The translations under genes were made by a program, and so were the position numbers. This document shows positions 58,096-64,000 of a DNA stretch of 64,000 nucleotides, in pieces. The stretch's first letter is position 1, and each line of letters begins with the position of its first letter. The notes beneath the pieces are model-generated. The model did no database searches and had not been told where the DNA came from. It saw only the letters and a list, made by a program, of their open reading frames with translations. Where the stretch lies: assembly GCA_017591395.1 (NCBI GenBank), contig WEDG01005348.1:186001-250000 (forward strand). The letters are read 5' to 3'. The DNA comes from Schistocephalus solidus. Lineage: Eukaryota; Platyhelminthes; Cestoda; Diphyllobothriidea; Diphyllobothriidae.

Positions 58096-58457
58096 ACAGT
58101 TCGACCGTCGTAGTCCGACGATGTCCACCGTATGCTCATGGGAAAGTTGAGCAGGGACGGTGACTTGCGCGTGATTTAGTTTAAAGTGATAGTAGACTTG
58201 CGCTGCATCTACCGCACTCTCTCTCTCCTCCCCCACCTGAGCCCGGTGTCAAGACAGAGTCAAGAAGACCGGAGGCGGGAGAGGACGCAGGTGGCTGGCG
58301 CGGCCGGGTCCCCTAAGTCCTAGCCGCCCCTAGGCGTGCCACCACACCTCTATGTTCGGCATTTGTTATGGGAGCGCAACCCGAATAACGCATGCCATGC
58401 CCTAATGTGGCCCCCGTGTTGGTCCAACGCATCTACCACGTGGCCCGTTTAGGGGGC
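58096..58457 (-). mobile_element. RTE-tail SINE, tandem unit 1
   Basis: 362 bp. On the + strand: ACAGTTCGACCGTCGTAGTC, the variant box TCATGGGAAAGTTGAGCAGG, GACGGTGACTTGCGCGTG, GAGTCAAGAAGACCGGAGG, GGGTCCCCTAAGTCCTAGCC, TATGTTCGGCATTTGTTATG and CGTGGCCCGTTTAGGGGGCA. The element reads right to left. Confidence 0.88.
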
Positions 58458-58475
58458 ACTCTCAAACACGACACA

Positions 58476-58836
58476 ACAGTTCGACCGTCGTAGTCCGACG
58501 ATGTCCACCGTATGCTCCACACCAGGTGGTGCAGGGACGGTGACTTGCGAGTGATTTAGTTTAAAGTGATAGTAGACTTGCGCTGCATCTACCGCACTCT
58601 CTCCTCCTCCCCACCTGAGCCCGGTGTCAAGACAGAGTCAAGAAGACCGGAGGCGGGAGAGGACGCAGGTGGCTGGCGCGGCTGGGTCCCCTAAGTCCTA
58701 GCCGCCCCTAGGTGTGCCACCACACCTCCATGTTCGGCATTTGTTATGGGAGCGCAACCCGAATAACGCCTGCCGTGCCCTAATGTGGCCCCCGTGTTGG
58801 TCCAACGCATCTACCACGTGGCCCGTTTAGGGGGCA
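58476..58836 (-). mobile_element. RTE-tail SINE, tandem unit 2
   Basis: 361 bp, nearly identical to unit 1 except for the variant box TCCACACCAGGTGGTGCAGG next to the terminal hairpin. Separated from unit 1 by 18 bases (CTCTCAAACACGACAC type), which correspond to the TG-rich 3' tail of the element on the minus strand. Confidence 0.88.
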
Positions 58837-58850
58837 CTCTCAAACACACG

Positions 58851-59213
58851 ACAGTTCGACCGTCGTAGTCCGACGATGTCCACCGTATGCTCATGGGAAA
58901 TTTGAGCAGGGACGGTGACTTGCGCGTGATTTAGTTTAAAGTGATAGTAGACTTGCGCTGCATCTACCGCACTCTCTCCTCCTCCCACACCTGAGCCCGG
59001 TGTCAAGACAGAGTCAAGAAGACCGGAGGCGGGAGAGAACGCAGGTGGCTGGCGCGGCTGGGTCCCCTAAGTCCTAGCCGCCCCTAGGCGTGCCACCACA
59101 CCTCCATGTTCGGCATTTGTTATGGGAGCGCAACCCGAATAACGCCTGCCGTGCCCTAATGTGGCCCCCGTGTTGGTCCAACGCATCTACCACGTGGCCC
59201 GTTTAGGGGGCAC
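58851..59213 (-). mobile_element. RTE-tail SINE, tandem unit 3
   Basis: 363 bp. It carries the same variant box as unit 1 (TCATGGGAAATTTGAGCAGG). A CTCTCAAACACACG linker separates it from unit 2, and an ACACAC-rich linker (59214-59241) separates it from the RTE terminus. Confidence 0.88.
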
Positions 59214-59241
59214 ATCTCAAACATACACACACACACACACG

Positions 59242-60139
59242 ACAGTTCGACCGTCGATTTCGACGAGGTCCACCGTATGCTCCACACCAGGTGGTGCAGG
59301 GACGGTGACTTGCGCGTGAATTAGTTTTAAGTGATAGTAGCCTTGCGCTGCAGCTACCGCACTCTCTCCTCCTCCCCACCTGAGCCCGGTGTCAAGACAG
59401 AGTCAAGAAGACCGGAGATGGGAGAGGGCGCAGGTGGCTGGCGCGGCCGGAGCCGCCCCTGGGCGTGCCACCACACCTGGCTCGGATCCCACGGTGTGGG
59501 AGTGCCATAAAGGCCACATTAAGAAGGAGCCATTGCAACCTGACTCTCAGTCCGCCAGTCAGCCACTCCACACAAAACACACATTGGGCTGGCCACGCGG
59601 TCCGAGTTATCCCGTCAGTTGGCAACCTTCCAAGCCACGGCTTTTAGCGCACCGTGATAGTTTCAAGCGCGTCAGATTGTTTATAGTGAGGAATATGCAC
59701 TGAGCTGTCGACCTCACTTTCTCCCCCACCCCCACAGTCAGACTACTGTCCGAGCCGGTCAGTTGCCTGATGTGGGAGTGGGCGCATTGGCTGACGGATC
59801 GGCGTACCCGTCTTCGCGCGCCACAGCACGACCTGGCCCCCATAACGCACACACCAGGATTCACAAACTCAGGGGATATGGAGCAGCCATCGCCGTCTGA
59901 CTCCCAGTCCACTGGTCAGCCACTCGACACACACAGCACATACACTGAGCCGACGGCGTGGTCTGGTGGAAGCGTCAGATTGGCAGACTTTCAGCCACGG
60001 TTTCTAGGAAACCGTGATATACTCCTGGTAAATGGTGATTGTGAGGGTGTAGTCGATGTATTGGTGTAGGTAGTGTGTGCTGATGTAGCTTAGCCTCCGG
60101 TGGTTTACCGGAGGTTGTCGTGGAGGTGCATGTGTCCTA
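59242..60139 (-). mobile_element. 3' UTR of the RTE element (copy R5)
   Basis: It begins at its 3' end with ACAGTTCGACCGTCGATTTC, preceded on the + strand by (AC)n, the complement of a TG-rich tail. The same 3' UTR follows the zinc-finger coding in copies R2 and R3, so it belongs to the element. Two related blocks about 370 bp apart (59530-59645 and 59885-60010, each with CTGACTC(T/C)CAGTCC and CAGCCACTC) form an internal direct repeat. Confidence 0.8.
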
Positions 60140-60739
60140 AGAGGCCCATGCGGTGTGTAAATGTGCGGGAGCAAGGAGGTCAGTGAAGGCGGGCGCGTCG
60201 ACTATATGTCGGAGCCCCAGGCACTGGTTCACCAGCCTCCGTGCGATGGATTCGCAGGTGACCGGCCAGGCCGATGCGTGAGTTGAAGTTGCGGGCGCAG
60301 TGTGGGCAGGAGAAATCGGTAGAGGCTGGGGCGATGTCATTCATGGTAGTGGGGGTGGCAGGGGCGCTAAGAATGGCAGGAGCGGAGGGTGTGAATGGTG
60401 TATCGGTGTTGTCGGCATTGTGGTGAATTCCGCTGTCATGGATGCGCATGTGACCGAATAGGCCCATGCGATGAGTGAATGCGCGAGTACAGTGAGGGCA
60501 GTGGAGGCGACGATCTCTGCTGTGTGATGGTGTTCCAGGCACTGGCTCACCGGTCTCTGTACGATGTATTCGCAAGTGACCGACCAGGCCGATGCGTGAG
60601 GTGAATGTGCGGTCGCATTGAGTACAGCTTAGGAGAGATTCCCCATCGCTGATGGTGGTTGTGGTGGTAGTAGTGAAGGCGAAGGCAATGGTGGTTGCGG
60701 TGGTGGGGGTAACAGGCGATGAGTAGATGGATGTGGTCT
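60140..60739 (-). pseudogene. C2H2-like zinc-finger tail of the RTE protein
   Basis: Minus strand, frame-shifted relative to the RT frame. In order: [20 protein letters not shown] (about 60560-60630), CPHCTRAFTHRMGLFGHMRI (about 60440-60510), CPHCARNFNSRIGLAGHLRI (60240-60310) and CPHCSRTFTHRMGLLGHMHL (60130-60200). Each is C-x2-C-x12-H-x3-H. Successive fingers are separated by a repeated HRTETGEPVPG-type linker or by a Thr/Pro/Ser-rich stretch. Presumably nucleic-acid binding. The shift into this frame is within the Ser/Pro-rich stretch near 60750. Confidence 0.78.
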
Positions 60740-62815
60740 CTATGATGGTGGGAGTAATGGAATTGATGTCAGGAGTGAGGGTGGGGAGTCAGAATGAGGG
60801 TTGGCAGAATTTGACGTAGAAATTGGAATTGTGGGATTGTTGGTGCATTGCGTCCGAAGATGTCCGACCAGGCCGATTCGCGCGCGGAAGATGCGTTGAC
60901 AGCGCGGGCATGTTGGCAGGGCCTGGGCATTGGCGGTGTTGGTGCGGGGCGCTGGTGACTTTCGTGCCGCTCTTTTGGCCTTGGCGGCGGCGATCCGGTT
61001 GGCCTCGTAGATTGCTGAACCAGTCTTCACTGATCTTCTCCATGCCGGTCTATCCTGGGCGAGGTCTTCCCAGGTCGCCGAGTTGATTTGCAGTTGCTTC
61101 AGCGATTTCTTCAAAGTGTCCTTGTAGCGTCGTTTTTGACCCCCCTGCCGACGAGAACCCGTAGCGACATCTCCGTAGAAAAGTCGTTTGGGTAGTCGCT
61201 CGTCGTCCATTCTTACCAAGTGGCCGCTCCATCGCAGCTGCACTTGCCTCAGCATGGCATGGATGCTGAGGATTCCGGTCCGCTCCAGGACTTCCGTGTC
61301 CGGTATCCTGTCTTGCCATCTCAGCTTCAGTATTCTGCGGAGGCAGCTGAGATGAAAGTGATTCAGCTTCCTGGCTTGGTTCGAGTAGACGGTCCAGGTT
61401 TCCGCTCCGTAAAGGAGTGTCGACAAGACGACGGCCTTGTACATCTTCAGTTTGGTGTTCAGGTGAATACCGTGGCGATTCCACACGGAGGCCTGCAGCC
61501 GGCCGAAGGCCTGACTAGCTTTGGAAATCCGTTGGGCAACCTCGTCATCGATTCTCGTGTTGCGCGAAATCGTGCTTCCTAGATAAGCGAAGGTCTCCAC
61601 GTTTTTGAGTTGAGCACCGTTGACATTGATTCGAGGAGCATTGTATTCCGCGCTGGGTGGCGGCTGGTGCATGACAACCGTTTTGGCTGTACTGATTGTT
61701 AATCCAAAATCGGCGCAGCCTTCGGCGAAGAGGTCCATGCTCCTTTGCATGTCCTCCTCCGTCACGGTGTTAAGGGCGCAGTCGTCCGCGAAGAGCAAGT
61801 CATGGACTGTAGTCGTAGACACGCGCGTTGGAGCCTGCATACGCCGACTGTTGAGAAGGCGCCCGTCAGTTCTGTAGGCGATGCGAATACCAGGCTGCTC
61901 ATCACGGTAGGCGTCCATCAGCATAGCCGAGAACATGAGACTGAAGAGGGTGGGGGCCAGTACGCAGCCCTGCTTTACTCCGTTGGTCACTGCGAATGCT
62001 TCGGATACCGTCCCGTTGTCAGTGACGCGCGCCGTCATCCCGTCATGAAGCTGACGCACCATGTGCGTGAACCGCTCAGGACAACCAAATTTCTGCATGA
62101 CTTTCCACAGTCCGTCACGATTCACCGTGTCAAAGGCTTTCGTTAGATCCACGAAGGTAGTGTAAAGGTGAGTTCGCATCTCCTGACACTTCTCTTGTAG
62201 CTGGCGGGCGGCGAAGATCATATCGGTTGTCCCGCGGTGTCGGCGGAAGCCACATTGGCTTTCCGGGAGCAGGCCCTGCTCTAGATGACCGTTAAGACGA
62301 TTGAGAAGGATACGGGCGAAGATCTTCCCGGCGATGTTGAGCAACGAGATGCCTCTGTGATTATCACAGAGTTGCCGGTTCCCCTTCCGTTTGTAGAGAT
62401 GGACGATGGTCGCGTCTTTGAAATCCTGAGGAACTTGTCCTTGGCGCCACATCTCCTGGAAGAGTGTTGTGAGTTCTGCCATCAGCCGGGGCCCACCGTG
62501 CTTGTAGACTTCCGGTGGGATTGCGTCGGATCCCGGTGCTTTACCGCTGGAAATCTGCTGCACGGCCCGGATGGTTTCTGGTAGGGAAGGCGGCAGATCC
62601 AGGTCATTGTTCGTGTCCACTTGAGGGAGCCGGTCAATGGCAGCATCGGAGATGGCTGATGAGCAATTAAGGACACTTCTGAAGTGCTCGGCCCAGCGCT
62701 TCAGAATTTGCGATTTCTCTGTCAGCAGTGTTGTCCCATCAGAGCTGAGCAGCGGTGCGGACCCCTTGATACACGGGCCGTAGATGGCCTTGATGGCTTT
62801 GAAAAAGTTTTTCAT
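60740..62815 (-). CDS. RTE-type LINE reverse transcriptase (691-aa open frame)
   Basis: Largest open frame in the window. RT landmarks: [16 protein letters not shown] (residues 93-108), [16 protein letters not shown] (145-160), motif [13 protein letters not shown] (221-232), motif [12 protein letters not shown] (278-288) and motif C LLFADD (340-345), so the catalytic aspartates D223, D344 and D345 are present. The thumb and C-terminal region ([18 protein letters not shown]) is followed by a first finger [22 protein letters not shown] (Cys636, Cys639, His652, Cys657). The N-terminus is artificial: the protein really continues upstream, but a one-base excess in a T run near 62838 breaks the frame. 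It would act in target-primed reverse transcription. Confidence 0.9.
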   Translation of the reverse strand: MKNFFKAIKAIYGPCIKGSAPLLSSDGTTLLTEKSQILKRWAEHFRSVLNCSSAISDAAIDRLPQVDTNNDLDLPPSLPETIRAVQQISSGKAPGSDAIPPEVYKHGGPRLMAELTTLFQEMWRQGQVPQDFKDATIVHLYKRKGNRQLCDNHRGISLLNIAGKIFARILLNRLNGHLEQGLLPESQCGFRRHRGTTDMIFAARQLQEKCQEMRTHLYTTFVDLTKAFDTVNRDGLWKVMQKFGCPERFTHMVRQLHDGMTARVTDNGTVSEAFAVTNGVKQGCVLAPTLFSLMFSAMLMDAYRDEQPGIRIAYRTDGRLLNSRRMQAPTRVSTTTVHDLLFADDCALNTVTEEDMQRSMDLFAEGCADFGLTISTAKTVVMHQPPPSAEYNAPRINVNGAQLKNVETFAYLGSTISRNTRIDDEVAQRISKASQAFGRLQASVWNRHGIHLNTKLKMYKAVVLSTLLYGAETWTVYSNQARKLNHFHLSCLRRILKLRWQDRIPDTEVLERTGILSIHAMLRQVQLRWSGHLVRMDDERLPKRLFYGDVATGSRRQGGQKRRYKDTLKKSLKQLQINSATWEDLAQDRPAWRRSVKTGSAIYEANRIAAAKAKRAARKSPAPRTNTANAQALPTCPRCQRIFRARIGLVGHLRTQCTNNPTIPISTSNSANPHSDSPPSLLTSIPLLPPS

Positions 62816-62816
62816 T

Positions 62817-63191
62817 TCATTGCGGTCCGCAAAACCCCTGGATTTCTTCAGCCTTTCGGATCATCCAGGCATCCTGCATCTCCCGCAGCCGTTGTTGTAC
62901 AAGGCGCCGGCATCTGAAAAAGGCTGCTTTGGTGGCGTCAGTCCGAAGGTCCATGTAGGCTTTGTGTAGTCTATTCTTCTCCGCGAGTAAGTTGCTGATG
63001 TCGGCGTCATTGTCGTCAAACCAGTCCTGGTGTCGACGGTGTGCGCGTCCGAGCACATCGAGGGCGGTGGACTGGATGACATTTCGCAGTTGACACCATC
63101 GTGTCTCCACGGTATCGTTATCATCTGGAGCATGCAGGTCCTCCAGTTTCTCGGTTATTTGGTTGCTGAAATCAAAACAGTGAGCAGGCAA
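62817..63191 (-). pseudogene. RTE linker region between endonuclease and RT
   Basis: Open frame with LPAHCFDFSNQITEKLEDLH, then VETRWCQLRNVIQSTALDVL and RLVQQRLREMQDAW, Arg/Lys-rich and helical. It is separated from the endonuclease by a frameshift in a T run near 63190 and from the RT by the frameshift near 62838. Read in the right frames it connects directly to [19 protein letters not shown] at the RT start. Confidence 0.8.
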
Positions 63192-64000
63192 ATTTAATAA
63201 AAAGAGTATTTAACTTACATGGCGGCCTCTTACCTTGGGGCCTTCGTCGGGGTTGCAGTCGGAGCCTCATCTGGGAGATGACGAGGCGGTGATCTGTCCA
63301 ACCATCGGCATCGCGGATCGCCTTGGTTACCAGCACGTCCTGTCGATCTCGCCTCCGGACGAGAACATAGTCCAGCAGATGCCAGCGCCGCGACCGAGGG
63401 TGCATTCACGTGGCCTTCTCCCGCGTCGGAAGGCGGAAGAAGGTGTTGGACAGCAGGAGACGGTGTTCCGCACACGTGCGCAGAAGAAGGAGGCCGTTAG
63501 CGTTGCAGCTACCCAGACCGTGGGGACTCCAGCACTCCCTGCCAGGCAGCGTGGTCCGTCCCGACGCGGGCATTGAAGTCACCAAGGACAATTAACTTGT
63601 CCTCTTTCGGCACAGTCGCCAGCAAGGCGTGCAGGTCCTCGTAGAATTGGTCCTTCGCCGCATCAGAGCTCGTCATTGGGGGAGCGTAGGCGCTGATGAT
63701 GGTGGCGAACTGGTCTCCCCGAAGAGGCAGGCGGAGGCTCATCAGGCGATCATTGATACCCTGCGGCAGACAGGGCAGACGTCCCACGATGTCGTTACGG
63801 ATGGCAAAGGCAACACCAGCGTCGCGTCGCTCTGCCTTTGGCCGGCCGCTCCAGAAGAAGGTGTAGCTGGCCCCCACCTCCTCCAGCTGACCCTGCTCAG
63901 AGAATCGGGTCTCGCTGAGAGCAGCAATGTCCACCTTGTAGCGCGCCAGTTCCCGAGCGACTAGCGCCGTCCGCCGTTCCGGCCGGTTGCTCCTAGGATT
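63172..64000 (-). pseudogene. RTE APE-type endonuclease, 5' end beyond the window
   Basis: Minus strand from the window edge: [14 protein letters not shown], then [39 protein letters not shown] and [18 protein letters not shown]. After a frameshift at about 63527 (one extra base compared with copy R2) it continues [12 protein letters not shown], and after a TGA at 63403-63405, where the frame otherwise reads on, HLLDYVLVRR and DGWTDHRLVISQM. The E (SETR), D/N (GDFN) and DH (TDHRLV) catalytic motifs are all visible. The start of the protein lies past 64000. Confidence 0.88.

Noticed and set aside
63172..63240. Possible small intron in the RTE gene (GTAAGAGG ... TTTGATTTCAG on the minus strand)
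   Set aside because: The segment encodes residues that read on into the downstream linker (KLN..., LPAH...) once a single-base shift in a T run is allowed, so a frameshift explains it better than splicing.

Overview
The window is eukaryotic, repeat-rich and almost certainly from a flatworm, most likely a cestode. The grounds are a spliced housekeeping gene with both a 31-bp intron and introns of 3.7 to 10.6 kb, and many decayed non-LTR and Penelope-like retroelements, including an RTE-type element whose protein tail carries C2H2-like zinc fingers, a form I associate with tapeworm genomes. No bacterial operons, CRISPR arrays or phage genes are seen.

The one cellular gene identified with confidence is MO25/CAB39, the scaffold of the LKB1-STRAD kinase complex. 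It runs on the + strand as five exons (9156-9515, 9547-9702, 13436-13693, 23001-23144, 33774-33992). All introns fall between codons, the exons join into a 378-codon frame without a break, and each exon aligns in order with the conserved family. A second possible host exon, unrecognised, lies at 48432-48617.

Layout. 1-8.5 kb: an unclassified repeat, then a nest of CR1/Jockey-like LINE remnants on both strands, ending just upstream of CAB39. 9.1-34 kb: CAB39, its introns holding a (CT)n tract, a tRNA-derived SINE, Penelope RT debris, an RTE fragment, a foldback element, RTE-tail SINEs and an unclassified inverted-repeat pair. 34-44 kb: two internally deleted RTE copies in opposite orientation and several RTE-tail SINEs. 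44-58 kb: a dispersed repeat (family C), a Penelope-like fragment with GIY-YIG endonuclease, a divergent tRNA-like pair and a solo RTE 3' tail. 58.1-64 kb: the best-preserved RTE copy, on the - strand and running off the right edge, whose 3' end is followed by a head-to-tail chain of three short elements sharing its 3' sequence.

The repeats form a system. The RTE element has a reproducible 3' UTR ending in a hairpin and a TG-rich tail. A SINE of about 360 bp shares that 3' end but has a different 5' head, as expected of a non-autonomous partner moved by the RTE machinery. No intact transposable-element gene remains: every RTE, CR1-like and Penelope-like reading frame carries stops, frameshifts or deletions.
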